Shown: positions 53,901-64,000 of the stretch, in pieces | Position numbering within the stretch: position 1 is the stretch's first letter | How the letters are laid out: every line of letters begins with the position of its first letter | Assembly (NCBI GenBank): GCA_022495995.1 | Contig: JAFEMH010002568.1 | Location: 124,001-188,000, forward strand | Direction of reading: 5' to 3' | From: Adenophora triphylla var. japonica | Taxonomy: Eukaryota; Streptophyta; Magnoliopsida; Asterales; Campanulaceae | Length of the DNA stretch: 64,000 nt | Notes under the pieces: model-generated | The model's database searches: none | The model's input: the letters and a program-made list of their open reading frames with translations, nothing else | What the model was told of the DNA's origin: nothing | Position numbers and translations under genes: made by a program

Positions 53901-54634
53901 GTTTTTTATAAAAGGTAATGCACGACGAAAGATGTAGTGCCCGAAAGAATTACGAGTCTTGCATTGGGTCCTCATATGGATGCGAGGGGGTATAAGTCTT
54001 ACATAATAAATGGTTATCGATTTCGAGTGAAGGATGTCGATAGACGGAGGAAAACTCAAAATAGTGGAGTCATGCTGAATGCAAGTGTGACAAGTTTTGC
54101 AAGCCGAAAGGATAATAATCCCATTGTAGGGATGTTAACTTTTACTAGGAGTTGATTGAGATCCTTGAAATTCGTTATAGCAACTCAATAAGATTTATAT
54201 TGTTTAAATGTGATTGGGTTGATAACTGGGACAGCAAGATGGAAGATGAGCAAAAATTTACTCTTGTAAACTTCAATCACAAGTTGTATAAGGATAATCG
54301 AGTTGGTGATGAACCATTCATATTAGCATCTCAAGCTGAGCAAGTTTGGTATGTTAAAGATCCTATAGAAAGTGATTGGAAAGTTGTGATGAGGATTACA
54401 CCAAGAGATAGTTTTGACATATATTCAAATGATGATAAACAAGTTTTAGATTCGATTCCACAATTGGTACCATTTTGCTCACAAAATCTGGATGAAAATG
54501 TTGCTAACGAAGAAGCATCGTGGGTGCGAGAGGGAGTTGATGGGGTCGAGATTGAAACTACTAATATCAATGACCTAGATGTTGATATGACCGATAATGA
54601 TGATGTTGATATGGCCGATAATGATGATGATTAG
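50975..54634 (+). pseudogene. TNP2-type CACTA transposase (multiple frame breaks)
   Basis: It starts MDKSWIDLDNRISNEYLSGV. In order: a Transpos_assoc zinc region (YCPCKKCANRYQKD); SYNRDASTAKFLRLLRDADQ; the transposase_21/TNP2 core (VWYFPLNPRLQRLYWSSKTA, KTWPVVLMPYNLPPWLCMKQ, WTINDFPAYAMLSGWSTKGE, HNLDVMHIEKNVCDNVLHTL); a DUF4218-like part (LEKIFPPAFFDVMEHLPVHL); and DUF4216 (YKSYIINGYRFRVKDVDRRR, FILFKCDWVDNWD). It ends with an acidic repeat NDDVDMADNDDD. The domain order is complete for an enzyme that cuts at the CACTA ends. Frame changes near 51345, 51555, 51597, 51905, 52750, 53060 and 53150 are each one base. Introns near 53345-53450, 53650-53730 and 53833-53915 fit the gaps between the last parts. 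Confidence 0.88.
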
Positions 54635-54642
54635 TTTGAGTA

Positions 54643-54818
54643 GTATTTGTTTAGATCTTATTTGCTTACTATTTACTAAGACAATGTTATTACTTAAGTT
54701 TCATGTTTCAATCAAACTTGTTATTTTTGTATGGTTGAATATTAATATTGTTACTTCTATATAATATGTATTTGTTTAGGTCTTATGTGCTTACTATTTA
54801 CTAAGACAATGTTATTAC
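54643..54818. repeat. About 125-bp repeat after TNP2, first copies
   Basis: A unit with TTTGCTTACTATTTACTAAG, ACAATGTTATTACT and TTTCATGTTTCAATCAAAC starts near 54652 and restarts near 54775. Two more copies lie at 56380-56585, on the other side of the ATHILA-like frame. AT-rich; probably the 3' untranslated region of TNP2. Confidence 0.8.
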
Positions 54819-54870
54819 TAAAATTTGTGTCTCTCCGTCTTATATATAGGTGGTTTTTGTGTTGAAAATA

Positions 54871-56364
54871 TGCCTCCTAAGGAGAGAGACGGTAGAGGGG
54901 GTAGCAACAAGAGGGGTAGACAAAACCCGCCGCCCGTAGTCCCAAATGATTCCACTTCCCCTAATGCATCATTGACACCGTTTATGGATTGACCCAATTG
55001 ACCGCCGCTCAAAAGAAAAATGGCAGAATTTGGAGGGTAGGAAATTTCAAGTCACCACTTTCCTTCATTTGCCGGTGTTGAGGGATTTGGGTTTAGAGAC
55101 GTTAGTAACAGAATTGATGACGCAAGCCGGGTTAGGTAATTTCTGGGAAGACTCCACTACGTATTTGAGATATTCACTTGAGTTCCTTTCAACTTTGGAG
55201 GTAGGCAAGGGGTCACAATAAAATTCTATTCGGTTTCATATGAATGATGAAGCCTATCGAGTGACTTATGATCAGTTGAGGGAAATCTTTGGGGTTGATC
55301 ACCCGAGAGGAAACCGGGTCGAGGCCGATGGGGGACTTGTTTTTCTTTTCGGAGCTCACAGGATTGCCCTGCAAAAAAAAATACCTTAGGGCTTCCTCTC
55401 TTTCTCACCCGGCTTGGAAATTATTTTACAGAGGTCTATCTATGTCTTGGTTGGCAAACGGAGAGCCCGCTCAATTGAATGTGGCTATCGTAAACCTTTT
55501 GCGAACAGGGTTGAGGAGTTTTCAGGTGATTCCTGATTGGGTTGATATTTTTGTTCGGAGATGTGAGGCATTTGCCCTTACCAAAAAGGGAAACATATCA
55601 ATTGGGGGGATGATCACATTGATTGCTCAAGCTTGTGTGGGTGAACCAAAACCCGAGGCGATGAGATTGATGGGGCGATGAGATTGATGGGGGGCACGAG
55701 TTTTTATTCTGGAGACTGGCTAGTGCAGTATGACAAGTTTGTGAGGGACCGGAGGGCGACAGATAACAGGTCTTTATTGTTTGAATATGGTACTCCCAGG
55801 AGGACGGTCCGTTGCAGGGTAGGGGCCACGTTTTCGAGTGGTGAACAGGCCAGGCATTGGCGTATGCCCGGTGTTGATGATCAAATGGATCCCGTTGATG
55901 AGGAGGATGATAAGGAGCAGGAAGAGGAGAATCAGGAGAGACAGGGTGGTCAGGGAGGAGAGCAGAACCAGAACCAGCAGGGTTCTTTTGATTAGTGGGA
56001 TACCATGAGGGCATTTTTGGAGGAGCAGGAGCGATCGAGGATTGCTCGGGAGCAGAGCCGACATGCTTTGGAGGATGCTAGATGGGGGGAGGTTATCGCT
56101 CGAGAACAGAGTCGACAGACTTTAGAGGATGCTAGATGGGGGGAGGTGCAGGATCGTTTTGAGGGGTTGGAAGATGAAACTGCCATTTTGGGAGCCCGAT
56201 ATACGCAGCTGGAGGCTTGGGCGATGCAGACAGAGCCCCGGAGTTACGAGCCAGTTTCAGAGGATTATTTGACTACGATACATTCGAGAGCCACTGCTCG
56301 TGCACAGAGGCGTTCTTCCCGTCAGACCTACTATCAGGGACAAACCTCCGGCTCTCATCAGTGA
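54871..56364 (+). pseudogene. ATHILA ORF-1-like gene within CACTA-3
   Basis: The leader CTCTCCGTCTTATATATAG before it copies the sequence before TNP2. It starts MPPKERDGRGGSNKRGRQNP. After breaks the frame gives RKFQVTTFLHLPVLRDLGLE, YLRYSLEFLSTLEVGKG, FHMNDEAYRVTYDQLREIFG and HPAWKLFYRGLSMSWLANGE. A Glu/Gln-rich linker and a coiled tail with two copies of a 22-residue unit (AREQSRHALEDARWGEV) follow. The EFLSTL...F.M...Y.vT...L...FG pattern is that of ATHILA ORF-1 proteins, though I rank this below the transposase calls. At least four frame changes (near 54990, 55221, 55285, 55675) and a stop at about 55994 break it. Confidence 0.55.
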
Positions 56365-56379
56365 TGTTATTATTGTGAT

Positions 56380-56585
56380 GTTATTATTAATGTTTCATGT
56401 TTCAATCAAACTTGTTATTTTGTATGGTTGAATATTAATATTGTTAATTGTAATATGTATTTGTTTAGATCTTATTTGCTTACTATTACTAAGACAATGT
56501 TATTACTTATGTTTCATATTTCAATCAAACTTGTTATTTTGTATGGTTGAATTGAATATTAATATTGTTAATTGTAATATGTATT
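56380..56585. repeat. About 125-bp repeat, copies after the ATHILA-like gene
   Basis: TTTCATGTTTCAATCAAACT at 56393 and TTTCATATTTCAATCAAACT at 56512, each followed by GTATGGTTGAAT and TATTAATATTGTTA. They match 54699. The gene between is thus bracketed by direct repeats. Confidence 0.85.
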
Positions 56586-56819
56586 TGTTCTGCTTCTTTT
56601 GATCAAACTCTTATTTCCTACAGGATCTTGTTGCAGCTCTTACTTTCTACCTCCGTCATCTGCTTTTCCAGGTACTCCTTTGATGCCTGTAGAAATTTGA
56701 ATATATTAAATGAATATCCAATTTTTACTTTGGGATGTCCCCGCCTCGCTTTCCCACCGATTTGGTACCCCCGTACTATTTTATACTTTTTCTGTATCAA
56801 GCAAGGCTTGCCCTATAGT

Positions 56820-57145
56820 GTTGTTGTTGTTGTTGTTGTTGTTCCCCCTGCCCCGCTTCCCCACCGATTTGGTATTTGTTTTTTGTTAAATGTGACATAT
56901 AACAAATGTGTCCACAACCCGCGGGAGCCCCCCCGGTAATGTCATGTTTGTTATTCCCCCCGCCCCGCTTCCCCACCAATTTTTTGTTTTTTGGTTGATT
57001 CGTTGGAAATGTTAGTGTAATGTCATGGTTTATGGTATTTGTTAAATGTGACATATAACAAATGTGTCCACAACCCGCGGGAGCCTCCCCCATAATGTCA
57101 TGTTTGTTGTTCCCCCTGCCCCGCTTCCCCACCAATTTTTTTGTT
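56820..57145. repeat. GTT microsatellite and C-rich direct repeats
   Basis: Seven GTT units at 56820-56840. After them a unit with CCCCGCTTCCCCACC, AATGTGACATATAACAAATG and CCACAACCCGCGGGAG occurs at 56841-56955 and 56956-57110, with a third partial copy to 57145. CCGCGG with flanks (CCCGCGGG) is palindromic. Confidence 0.85.
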
Positions 57146-58485
57146 TTTTGGTTGTTCCATCCCTAAAAACTAAGGTTTTGTTAAATTTTGTTAGATTCCG
57201 TTAAGTTTTGTAATATTTTTTTGACTGAGTTAGTGCGTCAGGCAAAAACATATGCGTATGTGGAGTAAAAAGGTTAAAACGGCTAAAAAGACTAGGTGAG
57301 TTAAAAGTGAAGCTAAAGCATAGTATATATCACAATATACAAGTGAAGAGACCCAAAATCTATACTCCCTCCTGCCCAATAGTCCCATTCTGAAAATTGA
57401 AAGGTCAATTACCCAACAAGGAAGAAGAGGGAGGACTAATGAAAACAATTGCTAGGGAAACAATGGAATAATATTTAAACTTTAAATTCTTAAAATGTTT
57501 GAATAACCAAATGGGCTATGCCTATGATTATGATTATGGAACGGAAAGAGTGTTAACAATGCACCAAATTCACAATTTACGTAAGCTCATAAAATAAAAA
57601 TTGCTAACCGTATGGATGGTACATCTTCCAAAATAATAAATGGAAAGGTTTTAATAATGCACATCTCAATCATTAAAAAGCCTATACTAGAGGCTATAAT
57701 ATCAACATATAAGTAGGGCAGGCAGAGGGGCAATCCAAATAATTGTTACAAAGCTAATGCAATTACATAATGGGAAACTCTACACAAGTGCTCTCCGCCA
57801 GAGCCAGAGCCCTTGCTGGAATCTGCTCCCTTCCTGTTTTCACTATCTATTGCTCGTTGACCTTTTTTTTTTATCCTACGACTGTACATGTCAGCTTCTT
57901 CTATATGTCGTGATGTATTTACAGCTTCTTCTATATGTTGTAAACTGAGAAACATATAATAGTGAAGCCACGAGTATGAACCAACTCGCGATTTGACTTT
58001 ATATCAAGGTACTTTGTGTCTTGAGATAAATTTGTAATGCAAAACTTTTGTGGTGTCGTTCACGTCTATATTAATGTTGGCCTATTAGATTAACTTGCTA
58101 GAGCACAGCCAGGTATTACTGAACTTGCACATGATTCATTTATTATATAAATGCTATCCATTTTCAAATCAATTTAACAAATTTTAGAGTCATTGTTTAT
58201 TCTTTGGATGCTCATATGGTCAAGTGCTCTTAACATTTCTGTGAACATATGCCTAAAGTGTTGATTTTTGTGAAATTGAAATAGCTATGGCAAAAGCAAA
58301 ACATCAACTCTTCTAAAAAAGAAACATCGTGACAGAAAAAAAAGGTAAAGAAAAATGAAGATGGAACATCTACCATTACGAAAAAAGAAAGGAAAAGAAA
58401 AGATGGATCATTGTGCTAAATCTCAAGGGCATTAAGAACCGGTAAACTTCAAGGAAAATGACAACTGACCATCATTTTATTTGAA
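57146..58485. other. CACTA-3 interior, no gene recognised
   Basis: AT-rich unique sequence. CTCCCTCCTGCCCAATAG near 57364 looks like one end of a Stowaway-like MITE, but a matching second end is not clear. A short duplicated piece CAGCTTCTTCTATATGT occurs at 57891 and 57922. Confidence 0.4.
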
Positions 58486-58925
58486 TCACAAGTTGTGATT
58501 TATTTTCTTGGTATGCATCTTCATGAGACCCCTATTTTTAACATGTGCTATGCTTTCTTGAATCAAAGCCTTTAAGTCGTTGGCCAAAGAGCCACCATCT
58601 TCAACTGCCTTCCTTGCAAGCTCACATAAATGCCTTGCAGTTTTCCTCTTCTGTTGTGTATCTTCATCATTATTGGACATCACCTTTCTTACTGCCTTTT
58701 CAATATCCTCTCTTGCAATCAAAGCTGTCTCTTGTGTGTGATGGTCCTTCCATATCAGATTGCCTATCGGGAAGCCACATTTCAGCACCTGAGTCACAAG
58801 TTTCTCATTCTGAAATTGATCAGCAAATAGAGGCCAAGTTACCATGGGTACACCAGCTGTGACACTTTCAAGTATTGAATTTGTTCATGCGTGTGCCATG
58901 AATCCCTCTGTTGTTGTTTCTGTTG
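58486..58925 (-). pseudogene. Fragment of a plant UDP-glycosyltransferase
   Basis: Minus strand: GFMAHA, a stop, then NSILESVTAGVPMVTWPLFA, then DQFQNEKLVTQVLKCGFPIG and ARKAVEDGGSLANDLKALIQ. This is the C-terminal third of a UGT: the second half of the PSPG sugar-nucleotide box and the helices after it. In working enzymes the box contains HCGWNS; here it is replaced by HA-stop-T-NS. The N-terminal acceptor domain and catalytic His are absent. It lies antisense to the transposase genes, so it looks like a captured host gene piece. Confidence 0.85.
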
Positions 58926-59136
58926 CTTTAAACTATAAAGGGAAAAGATTTGAGAAAGGAAGTGCACGTCATGTTTTTATTATTTCTCATGTTTTCAGCC
59001 AAACTGTTGGCTTCAATGCATGAGTTCTATTGGTGTTTGTGTATGTTATTTACTCTTTATGTCCCAAAATATTTGTTGTTTTAGGGGTTAAAACTTGTTC
59101 CAAAATACTTGTTGTTTTATTATTATCTAGGCATTT

Positions 59137-59169
59137 TATAGGTCTTATACATGATACATAAGACCTATA
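59137..59169. repeat. 12-bp perfect inverted repeat
   Basis: TATAGGTCTTAT (59137-59148) and ATAAGACCTATA (59158-59169) around a 9-base loop. A third related arm TTATAGGTCTTATACATA lies just after. Role unknown. Confidence 0.8.
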
Positions 59170-59274
59170 ATAAATTTATAGGTCTTATACATATAGTATA
59201 AGACTGTTTTTTTTGGGTCCTTTACTTGGTTTATCCAATTTTTGTGCTATAATTGAATTGTCATATGACAGATA

Positions 59275-60835
59275 TGCCGCCAAAGAAAAATTTATTACTG
59301 TGTCGTGGCTCGAACCCTAAAGGAAGAGGGTCAAGTAAAACCAACCCCCAAATGGGGTAAAGAGATATTGAACATAATATGGAATAATTATGGTCAACCA
59401 GTTGGTGGGGAAATGGCAAAATTAGCTTCTCAGATAGGAATTTTTGCTAAAAATGGGGAACATTTCCCATTAACTAGAGAGTGGTCTCAGATGGACCATG
59501 AGTGCATAAATAACGTATGGAATGACGTTCTGGTAAGTTGTAATCCATATTTCTTACATAAATCTCTAGTACGTAGTCAAAAGTCTTATGATTCTCTAAC
59601 AATTGTTTTTTTTTCTTTGTTGAATTGTGTATATAGGAAAATACAAATGCTCCTCCGGAGTATTACCCGGTTATGGTTCTTTCTCTCGGTAAAGCGTGGC
59701 GTGACTGGAAATACCAGGTGAGACAAGCATATAATAAGTATTACTCAGTTATGAATATTACTCAGTTATGACTTTGTTATGAATATTGACTCAGTTATGA
59801 ATATTACTCAGTTGAAATCTCATTATAAGATGTATGAATCCGACCAAGACGCATTGGCTAACCCACCCCGTGGGTGCATTGCGGATCAATGGGCTGCACT
59901 TGTTGCGATGTGGGGTACGAACAAGGCTCGGGTATATTTCAAATTAATCTCAATCTATTATCGTGAATGTCTTATATAAGTAGTCAAATTAATACTAATA
60001 TTATCTTCTTTTTTTTTCAGGAAATATCAGAAACAAATAAATTGAATCGAGAAAAGCAATCGTGCCTGAATAGGACCGGAAAAACGTCCCATCCCAAAGT
60101 CATCAAAGAGGTTTGTCATCGTTCAATTTAGTTCTCAGTTGTCAATTCAATTAATGTTTCTTTTTGTATCGTATATAAATATATTTTTTTTGGTCAAATG
60201 ATTCTATTATAAATTGTAGAGAGACGACAAGGGTTTACCAACTGATCGCGTAAGCATTTTCATACATACGCGCACGGGCAAAACACCCGCAGATCAAGAA
60301 ACCACTCAAATGATTGTAAGTTAAAGTTTCAACCTTTTCTCGTTTCGCTTTGTTATTCTACGAATCACTTTTTTCATTTCTAACTTCATTTTCATAATAT
60401 TAATTACAGTTAAAACATTTATATTGAACATGTTGTTTTTGTTACAAAGAAACGCTTAATGATGCAATTGAGGAGTCACAGAGGAGCAACAAAACTCTCC
60501 CACGGCGTGTGAAAATATTTTTGTTGGTATGATGGGCCCTGATGACCACGGGAGAGTGCGATGTATGGGAGGCGGTCTTAACAAAACTAAGGTGTTTGGT
60601 AAATCCCCAACTTCTCGACAAACAGTATTGGAGGCGGTGGCGGGGTCGAGCAGATATTGAAAGGCAACTTCAGGAGGAACGCCGACAAAATGAGGAGGAA
60701 CGCCGACGGTTACAACAACAACTTCGGGAGCGCTACAACAACAACTTCGGGAGGAACGCCGACGCTACAACAACAAATTGATGAATTGAAACGTTGTTGG
60801 ATGGAACGACGTGGAAATGACGGTAATGAATAGGT
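59275..60835 (+). pseudogene. TNP1-type (Transposase_24) gene of CACTA-3, about seven exons
   Basis: Plus-strand exons with GT-AG borders: to 59532 (KPTPKWGKEILNIIWNNYGQ, FPLTREWSQMDHECINNVWN), 59637-59717 (APPEYYPVMVLSLGKAWRDW), about 59812-59930 (SDQDALANPPRGCIADQWAA), 60022-60110 (ETNKLNREKQSCLNRTGKTS), 60221-60315 (IHTRTGKTPADQETTQMI) and 60451-60835 (ENIFVGMMGPDDHGRVRCMG, then a Gln/Arg coiled tail). The pattern W...W..L......NK.NR......H and the late HGRVR-x-MG are those of CACTA accessory transposases. An ATG at 59275 is in another frame, and the last exon shifts frame near 60530 and 60650. Confidence 0.75.
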
Positions 60836-61069
60836 GTTATGGATTTTAGACATTGTGTATTTTGGATACATTCAACAACTAATAACTTTTTTGTATAATG
60901 ATTATTATGTCTGGATACATTCAACATTAATTGTGTTAATATGTAGATTGTAAATATTGATTGCATTTGTGTATTTTTGGTTATATACAGGTTTTATTTG
61001 TGTGTGTACAGGTTGAATTTGGTTTTTGTGAACGTATTTTTGGGGAAAATGAATTATACAAAGCTGGGA

Positions 61070-61596
61070 AAAAAAATAGGCTTATTTACGGCGGTGACTA
61101 AATCCGCCGTATAAAGCTAGGGACGACTCGTGCCCAAAGGGGGGACGAGGGAACCAGTAGGGGGTGTAAATGGTACGACTCGTGCCAAGGTGGACGAGTC
61201 GTCCCTATTAAGTTATTTACGGCGGATATAGTCACCTCCGTATAAAATGGCCTTGGACGAGTCGTCTGGACCAAGGAACCTGGTGGGGGTGCAACTGGGA
61301 CGACTCGTTAAAGAGCGGACGACTCGTCTCTTATTTACGGCGGTTACACATACCGCCGTATAAAGATCACTCAAATACGCCATAATATACGTATGTATTT
61401 CATTTATATACGGCGGTGGTATATCCGCCGTATATAGTATTTACGGCGGTTATCCCGCCGTATATAGTATTTACGGTGATGATTTATACGGGGGTCTATT
61501 TACGGCGGCTAGTCCGCCGTAAATACTATATACGGCGGGGCGCGTGGTATTTACGGCGGATTTTAACCGCCGTAAATAAGCCTATTTCTTGTAGTG
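61070..61596. repeat. CACTA-3 right subterminal and terminal repeats
   Basis: At least fourteen TACGGCGG/CCGCCGTA copies from 61087 to 61577. Between 61121 and 61330 a second motif, GACGACTCGT or its complement ACGAGTCGTC, occurs six times (61122, 61177, 61193, 61256, 61299, 61318). That motif is not seen at the left end. Confidence 0.88.
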
Positions 61597-62031
61597 CTCG
61601 ATTACCTGCCAGACTTTTAGGATCATTTTTCTTTCGGTCGGTGGGACCCGCTTGCCCTATAGGACCCTCGCCCGGGGCTGTCCACCCTGGGAGGTCAAAA
61701 TACAGGTGGAATACGAGGGGCTTATAGACGTAGTGACGGGGCCCACTGATCCAGGATCCAGAGTAGTTTGCGAAAAAGAAGAGCAATCTTTTCCAACCGA
61801 TTAGGTTAATAAAACATGTTTTAAGTAAACGTGAACAAATAACTGCATGTTGCATGAGCCCAAAGCCCAAACACCTACCCTCCTTCCCTTCCCAGACATC
61901 TGAACCTTCATGCCTTTTCCCCCGCAGCTCCTCACAAAGGTTGGTTCCGGACACCGGGTCATCGTTTGATTAGTTGGGAAGAGTCAAGCGCGTCATCAGC
62001 CTCGCCGTTTGTTTCGACTCCGGGTTTCAGA
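61597..62031 (+). other. Tat-2 leader, right part
   Basis: It resumes with CTCGATTACCTGCC and aligns with Tat-1 from about 32200 (GCTTGCCCTATAGGACCCTC, GGGGCTGTCCACCCTGGGA, ACATGTTTTAAGTAAA). No gene. Confidence 0.8.
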
Positions 62032-64000
62032 ATGTCTGCGTCAGCCGGTAATGATAGGGATAACGTCACTCCGTCCTCCAAAATCCCTCAGACAGAACAA
62101 TAGTGGAATCAGTTAGCAGAACAGATGAGGTTACGACAGGAAGCACAGCTAAATAGCCTTATGGAGGCTATTAAGAGCCATGGTCCGGCCGCCACCTCAA
62201 TCCCGATGGCACCTTCACCGTGGAAGAAGACGAGGATGCGAACCCCACTCTCGCCGCCCGACTACACCAGGATGCCACCACCTACCTCCTATGGTGCCAC
62301 TACCGTAACCCATGCTCCTCGATCTTCGGGTCACCAGCCTCCCAACCACGCATCATCGGATCCATGCAGCCCGACGGCACAAATCGGTTCACAGCTTCCT
62401 CGGTGGGGACAAAGCCAAGACGAATGTCTTCTCATGGTTGGGGTTATCTCGGAATGCCCCAACAAATTGGAATGCCACCTCTGTTCGGAACCGATCAATC
62501 CGGACCCTCACAGAATACCACAGTTCGGAATGCCGCCACAGCTTGGTTCTGGGCCACAGTCAGGAGCCCCTCCTCAGAATAGTACTAGTTCAGCTGCTCC
62601 TCACACAAATCCGTTCCTCACTCAGACTTCTATGGGTTACCAAGCCTCCATCCCGGTGTCATCCGAATCACCAGGACCACAGTACCCCCCGGGTTATACA
62701 CCATCGCCTCAGCCAGCCATGCAATTCAACAGTCAGGGACAGCAGCCTGCACCTAAGCCTACTTATGGGCCCCAGTCTGGAAATTCAAGTTATCCGGCTA
62801 CATCGGGGCTGCCTCCACCTACTTTGCCAGTTGAAAATCAACAGCAGGCCGCAAGGTTCTATCCCTTCGCCCAGGCTCCTACTCATGCTCCCCCGGGCAA
62901 TTTGGGCCAAGGACAGGTTTTCACCTACGTCCCCGGATCGGCCGTTCCCTCCACCAGTCTGCCGCCAGTGGTAGCTCCTCTCTCTAACTCAGCCACTAGC
63001 TTGAATGCCATGGTTTCGCCATAAAACCATCATCTGGCCTGGTTCATGGAGCAACACAAGGAAATGAAAGCGCAGATCGCCGAGTTGACCGCTAAGAAAT
63101 CTGCCTTCCGGCCTACGGACCCGGACTCCATTGTTCCTCTGCCCCACAAATTCATGATGCCTAACCTGGACCTCTTTGATGGTAACGCATGCTCGAAAAC
63201 CCATTTGGACACATATACCTTGGCGATGAAGGCCAAAGGATGTACCAATCAGCAGTTGGCTGACTATTTCAGTCTATCTTTGAAGTCCAGTGCTCTCAAA
63301 TGGTTCTTCCGTTTAAAACCCGAAGCCAGGGCTACGTGGGACCAGATTACCAATGCCTTCACAGAAAAATATAAGGCCAACTTGGAATGGGAAACAAATA
63401 GGGCAGCGTTCCGATGAGAATGTTGGGGACTTCTACAAGTGGTGGAATCTGAAACTCAGTGAAATGGCAATCCCTCCTTCTGAAGAGGAACAACTGGACA
63501 TCTTCCAGTCATGCCTGAAACCACATCTGAGAGCCTCCCTCAGTCACTTCCCGTACTCAGACTTACGGGCCATGGTTAACTCCGCAGCCAAGTTTGAAAA
63601 GGCTTACAATCAGCAACCGGCTGCTGCACCTGCCTACAGATATCGGGCTCCTCCTGCAAACACTGCCCCTGCTCCTGCTAAAGGCAAAGAAATGATTAAT
63701 TATACGGGGCAGGAATGTAATAACACAACTCCTTTTGCTCCCAGAAAACCAGCCGAGCCCAGACCACGAGTCATGAACCTCGAAAACTTTGGAATGCCTC
63801 TGAATGACATCTTTAGGGGACTGGTGAAGGAAGGCTTGCTGCGGCCTTTGGAGAATTTCCAACCTAGGAATCCGAATGCCCCCGTGGATACTACAAAGTA
63901 TTGTGCTTTTCATCAAGCTCATGGACATCTAACAGACAATTGCTTCACTTTGAAGAAGGCAATCCATGGGCTAATAGAGCAAGGAAAGTTGGAAGGCCCC
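62032..64000 (+). pseudogene. Tat-2 gag (broken, runs off the window)
   Basis: It starts MSASAGNDRDNVTPSSKIPQ. In-frame stops occur at 62101 (TAG) and 63022 (TAA). Between them is a Pro/Gln-rich region of about 300 residues. The gag domain follows: LDLFDGNACSKTHLDTYTLA, SLSLKSSALKWFFRLKPEAR, ATWDQITNAFTEKYKANLEW. One frame change near 63412 leads to NVGDFYKWWNLKLSEMAIPP. A CCHC-like KYCAFHQAHGHLTDNCFTLK is near 63898. Homologous along its length to the Tat-1 gag. Pol, if present, lies beyond 64000. Confidence 0.87.

Larger units (their letters stand above)
48827..61596 (+). mobile_element. CACTA-3 (En/Spm) transposon, 12.8 kb, with both transposase genes
   Basis: The left end CACTACAAGAAAGCAGTCTT and the right end reversed CACTACAAGAAATAGGCTTA both run into TTTACGGCGG. 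The flanking trinucleotide is CTC on both sides (48824-48826 and 61597-61599). It has subterminal TACGGCGG arrays, a TNP2-type gene, an ATHILA-like frame, an antisense glycosyltransferase fragment and a TNP1-type gene. Both transposase genes run on the plus strand, the usual layout. They carry single-base frame breaks. Confidence 0.94.
45673..64000 (+). mobile_element. Tat-2, second Tat-lineage retrotransposon, interrupted by CACTA-3 and by the window edge
   Basis: 5' LTR 45673-47805, primer site 47807-47824, leader 47825-48826 continuing at 61597-62031, and gag from 62032 to the window end. The continuity is shown by CTC on both sides of CACTA-3 and by the conserved leader segment GCTTGCCCTATAGGACCCTC after it. 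The sequence before the LTR, AGTCT, is the expected left copy of a 5-bp target duplication. Confidence 0.9.

Noticed and set aside
61416..61727. A 103-codon frame at the right end of CACTA-3
   Set aside because: It runs from the terminal repeats into the Tat-2 leader across a transposon boundary.

Overview
This is a piece of a plant nuclear genome, almost certainly a eudicot, dominated by nested transposable elements. The evidence is Tat-lineage Ty3/gypsy retrotransposons with tRNA-Arg-type primer sites, Ty1/copia elements, CACTA (En/Spm) DNA transposons, Stowaway-like MITEs, and one intron-containing phospholipase D alpha-type gene. I see no tRNA, rRNA, CRISPR or bacterial features. The species cannot be named from the sequence.

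Layout. 1-3716: the 3' part of a Tat element (element A), with tandem-repeat arrays followed by its 3' LTR. 4641-9720: a degenerate copia on the minus strand (copia-B). 9751-20521: a CACTA element (CACTA-1) with matching terminal inverted repeats and an AAT target duplication; it has lost its main transposase and carries a very young copia (copia-C, 12066-16965, GAAGG duplication). 21062-25113: the phospholipase D gene, starting about 540 bp from the CACTA-1 end. 25243-27345: a copia relic. 27374-27993: a minus-strand Tat LTR fragment, interrupted at 27994 by a second CACTA (CACTA-2). CACTA-2 is broken at 29853 by Tat-1 (29853-45672). The 3' LTR of Tat-1 is broken after 73 bp by another Tat element, Tat-2 (45673 to beyond the window). 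The leader of Tat-2 is split by CACTA-3 (48827-61596, CTC duplication). Insertion order is therefore LTR relic, CACTA-2, Tat-1, Tat-2, CACTA-3.

Most unusual content. Tat-1 keeps gag, protease and integrase pieces but has no reverse transcriptase or RNase H. Downstream of pol it carries an antisense cassette: a DUF7745-like gene and a three-exon plant mobile domain (PMD) gene. A 14-bp palindrome, GGTCCGTACGGACC, occurs four times before the TATA box of the LTR promoter and again as pairs upstream of the antisense genes. The diverged Tat-2 LTR has a palindrome of the same layout with a different core at the matching position. The Tat LTRs also share a short hairpin and a partial second copy of the primer-binding site in U5. 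CACTA-3 holds TNP2-type and TNP1-type genes, an ATHILA-ORF1-like reading frame between them, and an antisense glycosyltransferase fragment.

Reading-frame quality. Nearly all long genes are broken by single-base indels. Many sit in 2-4 base runs, even in copia-C, whose LTRs differ at one position in 292. Some of these breaks may be sequence errors rather than decay, and this affects whether the phospholipase D gene is read as intact.
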